DNA of 64,000 bases from NCBI RefSeq assembly GCF_017309075.1, contig NZ_JAEMGS010000014.1, positions 32,501 to 96,500 on the forward strand, in the 5' to 3' direction. Each line of letters opens with the position of its first letter. The first letter of the stretch is position 1. Below are positions 36,712 through 45,200 of this stretch, piece after piece. The position numbers and the translations under genes are program-made. Source of the stretch: Motiliproteus sp. SC1-56. GTDB lineage: Bacteria; Pseudomonadota; Gammaproteobacteria; Pseudomonadales; Balneatricaceae. The notes below the pieces were generated by a model, which was not told the origin of the DNA, made no database searches, and was given only the letters and a program-made list of their open reading frames with translations.

Positions 36712-38313
36712 CTAGCGTAGCGGCGCGACCCAATTGGCCGAACTAAACCGTCCCGAGTCGGTATCGACGCCCACCACGTAGGCGCCGTCAGCCCCCAGGC
36801 GCCGGTTGGGGCCAAACGTCAGGGGCGGCGTCAAACCGTTCTGATACTGGTAGACATCCTCCAGCACGGCCACCAGTTTTTCCCGGCTGAGGTTGCGACC
36901 GGACGTCTTGAGCGCCCGGGCCAGTAACTTGGCCGTCGCATAGGCACTGATCTGCAGCTGCAGATGACGACCACTGAGCCCGTGGCGGCGATGGAACTGC
37001 TGAAACTCCCGCAGCCCCTCGGGGCTCAGGTCGCGGGGCAAGGTGGGGTAGGCGAAGAACAGCTCGCCTCCGAACCCGCTGGGCCGGTCGGGAATGCCAT
37101 GCCCGGCGAGGGGGCCGGAGAGGAACATCGCCGGCGCCCATCCCTGCTCGCGGGCCGCCGCCGCCAGCCCGGTCCAGGCCAGTTCCGGGGCGCGCTCGGC
37201 AGGCTCGATAAAGAACAGGGTCTCGACGTTTTTATCCCGCAGCGCCTTGACCAGCATGCGGGGATCGCTGTCCCGGGGGTCATAGCCGATCCGCTCGATA
37301 GCCGTCCAGTGGTGCAACGCCGCCTGGGACGCCATCAGCGCGGCCAGCTTCTCACCGGCCGCGGTCCGCGGGTGCAGAATCGCGGCCGCCGCATCGGCGC
37401 GCTTGGCCGTCGCGGCGGCGTAATCGACCAGGGAGCGCTGCTGCACCCCCGTGCCCGCCAGCAGGTAAAAGCTGTAGCGGTCGAGGCTGTCGGCCTCCCC
37501 TGCGTAATCTCCCAGCGGGCCGATGGAGGGCACCTTGAGGCTCTCCATCAAGGCGCCGACCGCCGCCCCCTGTCCCCCGGTCACCGCGCCCAGCAGGGCG
37601 AACACCGGCCGTCGGGCCAGCCTTTCAGCCGCTGCGACCACCTCGCCTTCGGCGGCGGCCGATTCGGTGACCAGCTGCAGCTTGCGGTTGTAGATTCCAC
37701 CGGCCCCGTTGATATCGGCGAAATAGGCTTCGTACACCGCCTTGATGACGCCGCCCAGGCTATCCGGGGCCGCCGGAGCCGGGATCAACAAGCCCAGTTG
37801 GATGCTGTCCGCCGACATGCCCGGGTCGATCGTCTGCCCCACCACCTTCAGGTAGGCCACCAGATCGGCCATGTCCTCGGTCGCCATGGCGTAGCGGGGC
37901 ATCGCCGAGTCCAGGCGGTTGCCGGCCGGGTCGCCCCCCTCGACAATCGCCACCGACAGCGCCGTCTCGTCGTAAGGCGGGTGCCGACGGTTGGAGGTGG
38001 AGGTCACCCCGTAGGCTTTGGTCAGCCGCGGCCAGGTGATGTCAGAGGGAATCACGCCCCCTTCCGGCCGCCCCCTGCCATCCTCTCCGTGGCAGCTGGC
38101 GCAGGGCACCACGCTGCCCGGCAGCCGCACGGACTGCCCCCCCACGTAGGCTTCAACCGGGTTGCCCCGGGCCGAAATGCCGCTCAGGTAGAGCTTCTGC
38201 CCCCGCGCCTGCTGCTCCGTCAGCTCAGACCAGGCCAGCCCCGGTAACAGCACCAACAGCAATGCGGACAGGGCCTTGAGCAACCAGCGCCGGTCAGCGG
38301 TCTCGGTAACCAT
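36712..38313 (-). CDS. Class I cytochrome c fused to a periplasmic Leu/Ile/Val-type ligand-binding domain
   Basis: This is a 533-residue protein with a Sec signal (about 1-30, ending AWSE). A c-type cytochrome domain (about 32-160) carries one haem site, CASCH at 71-75, with M138 or M143 in AMPRYAMATEDM as sixth ligand. A type I periplasmic binding domain of the branched-chain amino-acid receptor family (about 165-533, IQLGLLIPAPA to the end) follows. No ABC transporter genes are near, so the binding domain is not serving uptake here. GGAG lies six bases before the ATG at 38313. A periplasmic electron carrier coupled to the oxidase is the likely role; a haem protein also accompanies MofA in Leptothrix. 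Confidence 0.85.
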   Translation of the reverse strand: MVTETADRRWLLKALSALLLVLLPGLAWSELTEQQARGQKLYLSGISARGNPVEAYVGGQSVRLPGSVVPCASCHGEDGRGRPEGGVIPSDITWPRLTKAYGVTSTSNRRHPPYDETALSVAIVEGGDPAGNRLDSAMPRYAMATEDMADLVAYLKVVGQTIDPGMSADSIQLGLLIPAPAAPDSLGGVIKAVYEAYFADINGAGGIYNRKLQLVTESAAAEGEVVAAAERLARRPVFALLGAVTGGQGAAVGALMESLKVPSIGPLGDYAGEADSLDRYSFYLLAGTGVQQRSLVDYAAATAKRADAAAAILHPRTAAGEKLAALMASQAALHHWTAIERIGYDPRDSDPRMLVKALRDKNVETLFFIEPAERAPELAWTGLAAAAREQGWAPAMFLSGPLAGHGIPDRPSGFGGELFFAYPTLPRDLSPEGLREFQQFHRRHGLSGRHLQLQISAYATAKLLARALKTSGRNLSREKLVAVLEDVYQYQNGLTPPLTFGPNRRLGADGAYVVGVDTDSGRFSSANWVAPLR

Positions 38314-38329
38314 CCTCCACTCCAAGCGG

Positions 38330-39061
38330 TTATTGCACCTGGGCCGTGGCGGTGCTTTCATCGGCCAGGCTGTTGAGCTTATAGAGCAGGGATTTCATCG
38401 GCTCGTTGGGACGCAGCTTCAGCCAGTGCCGGGTCTGGACGTTGCCGGCCAGCAGCAGGCTGGAGTGCTCCTCCGGTACCGGGCTGTACTGGCCGAACTT
38501 GGTAATGATCTGATTCACGTAGTCCGTCTTACCGGTCAGGAAGTACCACCCCTCCTCGTCGGCACCCTGCCCCTGGGCGAACTCGCGCATGTCCTCGGGC
38601 GTATCCCGCTCCGGGTCGTTGCTGATCGAGACGAAGAAGATCTCCTTGCCGAAGCGTTCGCCCAGCATATTGCGGACCTGGATCAGCTGCTGGGTCACCA
38701 CGGGGCAGGACTGGTCGCAGTTGGTGTAGATAAAGTTGATCAGCACCACCCGGTCCCGGAGCACGTCGCTGTAAAAGCGCACGGTCTCCCCGTTCTGGGT
38801 GACCAGCGGCAGGTCGGTAAAATAGTTGCGGGCCCGCTCCTCCTCGGAGATACCGTCTTCGGACGGCAATGCCCGCACCCGAATGTCGGCGTTCTCAACC
38901 TCAGCCTGGGCGGCCTGGTCAACAGGCGCGCTGTGATCCTTGCCATCGTGCCCCCAGGAGGGGGTGGCGGTGATCGCAAACAGCATGCCCGCCGCCATCA
39001 TCAGGCGCCGGGCAAAACCCTCGGCAATGCGTTCCTTGGCAATAACGTCACGGTCCATCAT
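38330..39061 (-). CDS. Sco1/SenC/PrrC family copper chaperone, copy 1
   Basis: This is a 243-residue exported protein with a signal (about 18-38) and a thioredoxin-like Sco domain. The copper-binding CxxxC is in IYTNCDQSCPVV, and the distal histidine is in VPEEHSSLLLAGN. Sco proteins deliver copper to the CuA centre of cytochrome oxidases and to other copper enzymes. Its start overlaps the stop of the next Sco gene upstream by four bases (ATGA). The position inside the cluster points to copper loading of the multicopper oxidase. Confidence 0.92.
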   Translation of the reverse strand: MMDRDVIAKERIAEGFARRLMMAAGMLFAITATPSWGHDGKDHSAPVDQAAQAEVENADIRVRALPSEDGISEEERARNYFTDLPLVTQNGETVRFYSDVLRDRVVLINFIYTNCDQSCPVVTQQLIQVRNMLGERFGKEIFFVSISNDPERDTPEDMREFAQGQGADEEGWYFLTGKTDYVNQIITKFGQYSPVPEEHSSLLLAGNVQTRHWLKLRPNEPMKSLLYKLNSLADESTATAQVQ

Positions 39062-39834
39062 GGTTTATCCCCTGCAGCAAAATCCTGGCCATGGTGATGG
39101 CCTTGCGGGTTGGCGCGAGCCGCCTCGAGGCGATGCAGCTGCGCGTCGATCTGTTCGGGGCCGGGAAAGCCCCAGAAGCGGTGCCACTCGTCGGTGAGCG
39201 GATCCCCCACCAACACCGCCGACGGGTGGTCGGTGTACACGTCGGTGTACAGCCCCAGCCCTTCCAGCACCTGCTCGACGGCACGTTTTTGGCCGGTCAG
39301 CCAGAGCCAGCCTGGTTTCGCCCCGTGCTTGCCGGCATAGGCCTTGAGCCGCGCGGGCGTGTCCGTGGTGGGGTCCACGGTGACGGAGATCAGGTGAACC
39401 TCCTCTCCCAGCCGCGCCCCCAGCCGATCCTGCAGCTCGGCAAAAATCGCCGAGGTGACAGGACAAACGGTGGTGCAGGTGGAATAGAAGATATTCAGCG
39501 CGATCAGCTTGTCGCCGACCGCCTCACGGGCAAAGCTCAGGGCCCGACCCTCCTGGTCCACCAGATCGATGTCCACCAGATCGACCGTGATCGGCCGGGC
39601 CTGCACCGCGGGCTTGTCGAAGACACCCTGATGCGCGGAGTGATCTGCCCCCGCCTTGCCGTGCCGGGCATGGTCACCATCGCCCGCTTCAGGGGCTGAC
39701 ATGCTCTGCTCGCTTCGGGCATTGCCGCTGTCACCGGGGCCCTCATGGGCCTGGTGGGCCTGGCTGGTGCCGGCCAGCGATACGGCCAGGAGTGCGGAAA
39801 AACCCAGCAACACACCTCTTGGATTCATTCCCAT
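39058..39834 (-). CDS. Sco1/SenC family copper chaperone, copy 2, with a His-rich N-terminal extension
   Basis: This is a 258-residue exported Sco protein. After the signal (ending GTSQA) there is a His-rich linker of about 50 residues (HQAHEGPG, GDGDHARHG and ADHSAHQG) that could bind copper. The Sco domain follows, with FYSTCTTVCPVTSA as CxxxC and the histidine in YTDHPSAVLVG. A second His cluster (GHHHGQ) lies near the C-terminus. GGGAGG lies eight bases before the ATG. It differs enough from copy 1 that the two may load different copper sites. Confidence 0.92.
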   Translation of the reverse strand: MGMNPRGVLLGFSALLAVSLAGTSQAHQAHEGPGDSGNARSEQSMSAPEAGDGDHARHGKAGADHSAHQGVFDKPAVQARPITVDLVDIDLVDQEGRALSFAREAVGDKLIALNIFYSTCTTVCPVTSAIFAELQDRLGARLGEEVHLISVTVDPTTDTPARLKAYAGKHGAKPGWLWLTGQKRAVEQVLEGLGLYTDVYTDHPSAVLVGDPLTDEWHRFWGFPGPEQIDAQLHRLEAARANPQGHHHGQDFAAGDKP

Positions 39835-39860
39835 GGCCTTACCTCCCTGTTTAAATCACC

Positions 39861-39889
39861 GGTGGCCGGTGCGCTTGACGCCGGCCACC
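39861..39889 (-). repeat. Intercistronic stem-loop between the propeller and Sco genes
   Basis: A perfect 9-bp inverted repeat (GGTGGCCGG / CCGGCCACC) surrounds an 11-base loop in the 77-base gap. No T-run follows on the minus strand, so it is more likely an mRNA-stability or processing element than a terminator. Confidence 0.5.
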
Positions 39890-39911
39890 TTCTCCAACGA
39901 ATGCGGTGGCC

Positions 39912-41996
39912 TCAGCCATCGCTCTCCTTTTCATCCCCAACGGGGGTCGGCGAAGCGTCGCGGTCCGGCACGCTCATCAGCGAGAAGTAATCCAGCTGCT
40001 TGGCGCCCACCCCCATCGACGGGGCCGATACCCACAGGTAATAGGCGCCGGGATAACGGGGGGTGACCTCCGCCTCGTAGATGCCATCCCCCATGGACTT
40101 GGCCAGCACCGTGTCGCGCTGGCGGCCCGAGGTGTTGTAGTACAGCACATTCACATCCTCGAGGTCGGCGGGCGGCTGCTGGGTCTTGGGTTCGATCAGC
40201 TTGAAGCGCACTTTGTTGGCGCTCCCCTGGGCCACCTTGCGCTCCTCGGTCAGGTACTCGATCGCCAGCGGCGGATAGTACTTCTTCAGGCTGGGGTTGA
40301 CCGCGGCGGTGGCCTCGAAGCAGTGCAGCATGCGGGGGGAATCCAGCAGGAACACCACGTCGTAGTTGCCCGCCGCAGGAATTTTCACCTTGGCGGAGTA
40401 CTCGCCGGGGTTACGCTCTCTCAGGGTGCGGTCCACCACGTTCACCGCCCGGGGCAGGTGCCCGTAGTTGCGGAAGTTACCCATGGGGGAGTTCATGCCC
40501 TCCATGTAGTAGTACACCGTCAGGTCGGCGGGGCTGGCCACCAGCATCGAGGCCTCGCCCGGCGCCGGCATCATCAGGTCGGCAATGGGCAGATCGCGGG
40601 CCCTGCCCGGGGCGGCCTTGCCGGCGGCGAACTTGGTCACCAGCGGGGTATCGCGCCGGCCGAGCTCCTTGACGTTGATCATCCGCACGTACTCGTCCTC
40701 CAGCGAGCGAACGTAGACGAAGGCGTCGCTGACGGTGAGGCTGAAGGGGCGGCCCTCGACGGGCACGCTGTACTCGACGGTGTTGGTGGACGAATCGATG
40801 ACGAACACCTGGTCGGTATGGGGGTTGACCGCAAACACCCAGCGCCCGTCGGTGGAGAAGCGCATCGGCCCCAGGCCCGGGGCGGTCTCGATGCGGGTGC
40901 GGGTCTCCAGGCTCTTGCCGTCCACCACCCGGATTTCGCCGCTGTCGCTGTCGGCGATATAAAGCGCCTCGCTCAGTGCGTTGTAACCCAGGGCGATGGG
41001 GGTGCCGACCTCAATCTCCTTCACCTTCTCCAGGGTGGCGACATCCACCACGGTGACCGTGCCGCTGTCGCGGTTGCTGATAAAGGCGTGGCTGTCGTCG
41101 CTGGAGAGGCTGATCTCGTGGTGCCCCTCGCCGGTGGGAATGAATTTCACCGGCTCCAGGCTCTTGGCGTCGATTACGGTGACACCGCTTCGGCCCTCTT
41201 TCTTGGAGTCGTTGCCGACCCAGAGGTACTGCTCGTCGTGCTGCAGGACCACCCGCTGGGGGTTATCGCCCGCCTCGATATTGTGGCTCACCACGAACTT
41301 GCCCAGGTCGACCACCGCGACCATGTCGGCCGCCGGCATGCTCACGAACATGCGCTTTTCGTCGTCTTCCTTGGCCCAGTCGGCGCCGGCGCGCTTGAGG
41401 ACCACCTGGGCGTACATGTTGGTGCGGCCCTGGACCCCGAGAATGGGATCAATCACGGTGATGGAGGGATCCTGGTTGAGCACCATCACGAAGTAACTGT
41501 TGAGGTCGATCAGGGGCCGTACCCCCACGATCCCCTGCAGGTAGATGCCGACCCGGTCGCGGCAGCTCATGGTCTGGCCGCCCTTGCCGTGCAGCTGGTC
41601 AAAGGATTCGGCGACGTCCATCCAGGCCGTCGGGTAAAGCCCCGACACCGGCTCGCCGCTCTGGGCGTCGGTGATGGTAAAGCGCACCTCCGCGGTATCG
41701 GCCTCGGTGAGCTGACCGGTGGCCAGCTGACTGGCCACCGGCACCACGTCAAACTGGATATTGAGCCCTTCGCGGGTCATTTGCTGGGTCACGTTCCTGC
41801 CGGCCTGCCCAGCGTCCGATTCGGTCTCCCCGCCAGACGTGGCCGCGCTGCGCACCGCCTCGTTCTGGATCCGGGCCGGCTCGATCGGCATTTCGTTGGC
41901 AGCCAGCGCGCTGCCGCCGCCGCCCATCAGCAACAAGGCCAGGGGCGCCAGCATATACGTCAGGCGGCGCAGTTGGGATTTAGATTGATTAGCCAC
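39912..41996 (-). CDS. Exported YVTN-like beta-propeller protein of the oxidase cluster
   Basis: This is a 694-residue protein. I chose the GTG at 41996 because GGAGGAATATCT sits directly before it; the ATG frame to 42050 lacks a site. A signal peptide (ending GSALAA) is followed by an unassigned N-terminal domain (about 30-170). A seven-bladed-type propeller of YncE/cytochrome d1-like repeats comes next (about 195-430; GVTVIDAKSLEPVKFIPTG, TVTVVDVATLEKVKEIEVG, QVFVIDSSTNTVEYSVPV). A C-terminal beta-sandwich-like part completes the protein. No CxxCH haem motif is present. It may be a periplasmic electron-transfer or scaffold partner of the oxidase (inference from position). Confidence 0.82.
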   Translation of the reverse strand: MANQSKSQLRRLTYMLAPLALLLMGGGGSALAANEMPIEPARIQNEAVRSAATSGGETESDAGQAGRNVTQQMTREGLNIQFDVVPVASQLATGQLTEADTAEVRFTITDAQSGEPVSGLYPTAWMDVAESFDQLHGKGGQTMSCRDRVGIYLQGIVGVRPLIDLNSYFVMVLNQDPSITVIDPILGVQGRTNMYAQVVLKRAGADWAKEDDEKRMFVSMPAADMVAVVDLGKFVVSHNIEAGDNPQRVVLQHDEQYLWVGNDSKKEGRSGVTVIDAKSLEPVKFIPTGEGHHEISLSSDDSHAFISNRDSGTVTVVDVATLEKVKEIEVGTPIALGYNALSEALYIADSDSGEIRVVDGKSLETRTRIETAPGLGPMRFSTDGRWVFAVNPHTDQVFVIDSSTNTVEYSVPVEGRPFSLTVSDAFVYVRSLEDEYVRMINVKELGRRDTPLVTKFAAGKAAPGRARDLPIADLMMPAPGEASMLVASPADLTVYYYMEGMNSPMGNFRNYGHLPRAVNVVDRTLRERNPGEYSAKVKIPAAGNYDVVFLLDSPRMLHCFEATAAVNPSLKKYYPPLAIEYLTEERKVAQGSANKVRFKLIEPKTQQPPADLEDVNVLYYNTSGRQRDTVLAKSMGDGIYEAEVTPRYPGAYYLWVSAPSMGVGAKQLDYFSLMSVPDRDASPTPVGDEKESDG

Positions 41997-42077
41997 AGAT
42001 ATTCCTCCATGAACCCCTTTCGACATCGGCAAAGAGCGCGCAGCGGCCACTGGGGATGGGCGGCATCAGCACGCAGC

Positions 42078-42129
42078 GGCCCTTGCCATGAAAGCGCCGG
42101 TTACAGAGGGCGCTGCCATGGCAAGGGCC
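42078..42129 (-). repeat. Long imperfect hairpin downstream of the oxidase gene
   Basis: The 13-bp arms GGCCCTTGCCATG / CATGGCAAGGGCC, plus an inner 6-bp stem AGCGCC / GGCGCT, are separated by a small symmetric internal loop and a 10-base loop. On the minus strand there is no T-run after it, so it may protect the oxidase mRNA or attenuate downstream expression. Confidence 0.55.
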
Positions 42130-42186
42130 GAAAAAAAGCGAGGGTAAGCGGCAGGCACCTCCTTGCCCGCGCTCACCCGTTGATCA

Positions 42187-42208
42187 GGGGAAGGCCGAAG
42201 CCTTCCCC
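42187..42208 (-). repeat. UUCG-type tetraloop hairpin after the oxidase stop
   Basis: In the minus-strand transcript the sequence reads GGGGAAGGC-TTCG-GCCTTCCCC, a perfect 9-bp stem with the very stable UUCG tetraloop. It starts about 40 bases after the oxidase stop codon. There is no T-run after it, so it is a stability or attenuation element more than a full terminator. Confidence 0.6.
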
Positions 42209-42248
42209 CCTTTACTGCGTTGCGGTTTTCAAATTGCACGTTTAGCAA

Positions 42249-45200
42249 TCACTGCGGTTGTGGATCCACTCTGAGGATACCCCAGATACCATCGGTGACA
42301 CCGAAGGAGCCGTGATCCCGGTACAGATAGTCACCGGAGACCGCGTTCACGCCACCGGCCGAGGGCAGCACGATGTCGTAGTGCCCGGAAGGGACCACGC
42401 TCTCCTGACCACCGAGGAAGATGGACAGCGGGTTCGCCCCGATCTTGACCGAGGATAGACCGCAACCGGTGCCACCGCCTGCCAGCGGAGTACGACCGTC
42501 GCCCAGGCCACCGGCGCTGAGCAGACAGCCCGCACCGCCTTCGGGCAGGTAGGGATCGCGGGCCCAGACATGACCGTGCAGGTCATAGACGGTACCGCGG
42601 CCCACCCCGGTAGGATCGAGCAGGCGTACCCGCGCTTCGGTTCCGGCCGCCACGTCGAACACCGGTGTCCAGGGATCGGCACCCGCGGTCAGGGCGTTGC
42701 TGAACATCAGCTCCGCATCGACGCTACCCAGGGTATTGGGCGCCCCCGCATTGCCAAACCCTTGGGTGGGATGGATGCCGAAGCGGAACCAGGCAGGCTC
42801 GCTGCCGTAGTTGATCCCTTTCTGGGCGGAGTCGTGAGAGTCCTCGGGGATACCGACACCTTCACCGGCGATGTTGGGCACGGCTTCACCGCTCTTGAAG
42901 CGATGGTTGATGCCCTTGTGCACCATGGTCACCAGGTCCTCGAAGGTCCCCTCGGGTCCGTTGACGGTCAGGTCGGCACGGGTACCGCGGTTGGCCAGCT
43001 CGGTGTTGGTGGCCACGCCGCCGGACTGGCGGTTGGGCACCTGCTGCAGGGAGGACAGGCTGTCATCCCAGACCGCGCCCTGGGGCTCGACGATCAGCGC
43101 ACCGATCATCCCTTTCTGGCCCTGCTTGACCTTGTCGGCCGGGATCAGGTTGCTGGCGCCGAACTCCACGGGGGTGAACACACGGTTAACCCGACGGGCG
43201 TTATTGCCATCCAGAGGAACATCCTGAATGTCACCGGCGTACCACTGGTAGGTGATGGACTCGCCAGGCGCCGCCAACTGCGCGGCCTGATTGTGCTCGT
43301 TCGCACCGACCGGCTGGCCGTCAGCGATAAGCACATCGTACTCGACCATCTGCGCGTGCAGGCCAGCATAGCCGGAGGGACGTACCAGGTTGTTATTGAA
43401 GGTCACCTGGTTCAGCACGCCCTGGTCAAGCCGGGCCCGGTCACGCACCACCATCTGCAGCAGGGTGTTGTAACCGGCCAGATCCGGCATGACCTCCCGC
43501 AGGCGGTTGCGCAGGGTGACTTCCAGACAGTCACCGGCGTTGGCGCGGATGACCACCGGCTCGACCGGCGCACCGTCACGCAGCCGGACCGGAATATTGG
43601 TCTCGCGCCGACGGGTGGGCCTGTCGGGACCTCTCAGGGGCACCAGGTCATCGGTATGGACGTACATGATCGCGGTCGGATCATGCAGCGGCCCTTCCCG
43701 CTGGGGCAGGATCACCCCACCTGCGCTCTGACCGGCCGGAATCACCGTGTTGCGCGGGTTGTAGACCAGGGTACCGCCATCGGCATCCAGCGGGCCGCCG
43801 ACGTGGAACTGGTCCGCGCCGTCGGGCAGGCCGCCGGTAATGGTGGCGCCCAGGGCGTTGCCCAGCACATCGTTGGCCAGTACGGCGGTGATGTCGTAGA
43901 CCCGTACGGGTGCGTCGTTGGGACAGACACCGGTAAAGGTACCGCGGTTGGCGATCAGCGGGTTCTCGTTGGGGTCATTGTTGGGCAAAGCCGTCAGAAC
44001 GGTTGCCTGCTCATCACCCGGAACCTGCTGGTTGGCACCGCGCACCCGGTAGCTGCGCATCACGCCCCACATGCCGCTCCACCAGCCATCCTGACTCGCG
44101 TCAACGCTGTAGGCGTAGTCGGCGATGTTACGACGCTGGGTGGTTTCGGCGGACAGCGGTGCGAAGAAGGTGTACTGCTCCGAAATCCCCGCTGTCTGGG
44201 CATTACGCCAGCCGGAGGCGAGGCGGTCCGGACCAAAGCCCGAGTTGCCCTGGACCCACTTCACGCCGTGGATGGTGGCGCTGTGCTCGTGCTCGTGACC
44301 ACCGGTCTGGATCTTCACCTTCACGACGTCACCGTCAAAGGCGCGCATCATCGGGGTGAAGGGGTCGCCCGGTTTCAGCGCCGCCGGATCGTTGATGGGC
44401 GGCGGGAAGGTGGTGTCGAGCAGCGTACCGGTCGGGAAGATCGCGGTACAGGGTTGCGCCACCTCGCCGGCCTGGGGCTGGCGGTTCATCTGCGCGCAAG
44501 CCCGGTCTTCGCGGCTTTGCAGCGCGAACGCCAGATCCCCGCCCAGACCATCGGCTTGGGCGCCCGAATTACCGTCCGGGCCGATCTTGTCGGGGTCGTA
44601 GACCCGCAGCGCGACCGGTTCGTTACGGTAGTTGGTGACCAGCATACCGACGTCGTCAGCCGAGATCGCTTCCGGACAGGGCCGCGGTGCACCGCCCGGA
44701 CAGACCGGCGGGTAGCGGACCAGATCCGGGAAGATGGACCCGGTGGCCTGACGGAAGGACGGGTTGATGGCGTTGCGGAAGGAGTCCGCGGTCACCGGGA
44801 AGGCGACGTTGACGCCAAGGGCATCGTGACTGGGTGCACCAGCGCCACCGGTGAAGGGTCGGCCGTCAGGGCCTGCGCCCACATAGACGCCCGCTTCATA
44901 GGCATGCTGGAAGTCACTGAACTCCATGTAGAACTCGCGGTGTGCGACTTCACCCTGGGCGGCCGAGAAGCCGTCCGGAATAATCACCGCCTGCCAGGAG
45001 GTCGGACCACCGTCACACGCCAGGCTCGGCTCGCCGCAATTGGCCTGCCGTGCACCCAGTACTTCCCCGGTTTCGTTATGCAACCAGGTGGAGTCGGCGG
45101 GCTCTGCCAACAGGGTGGCGTAGAGGCCCACCTGCTGGTGGGTCGAGGGACCGTAGTGGTCGTGGGTGAATACGATACCCAGGCCACGGTCGTTGGCGTC

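Noticed and set aside
39906..42245. Plus-strand open frame of 779 codons opposite the beta-propeller gene
   Set aside because: The minus-strand gene has a strong ribosome-binding site, signal peptide and repeat motifs; the plus-strand frame has none.
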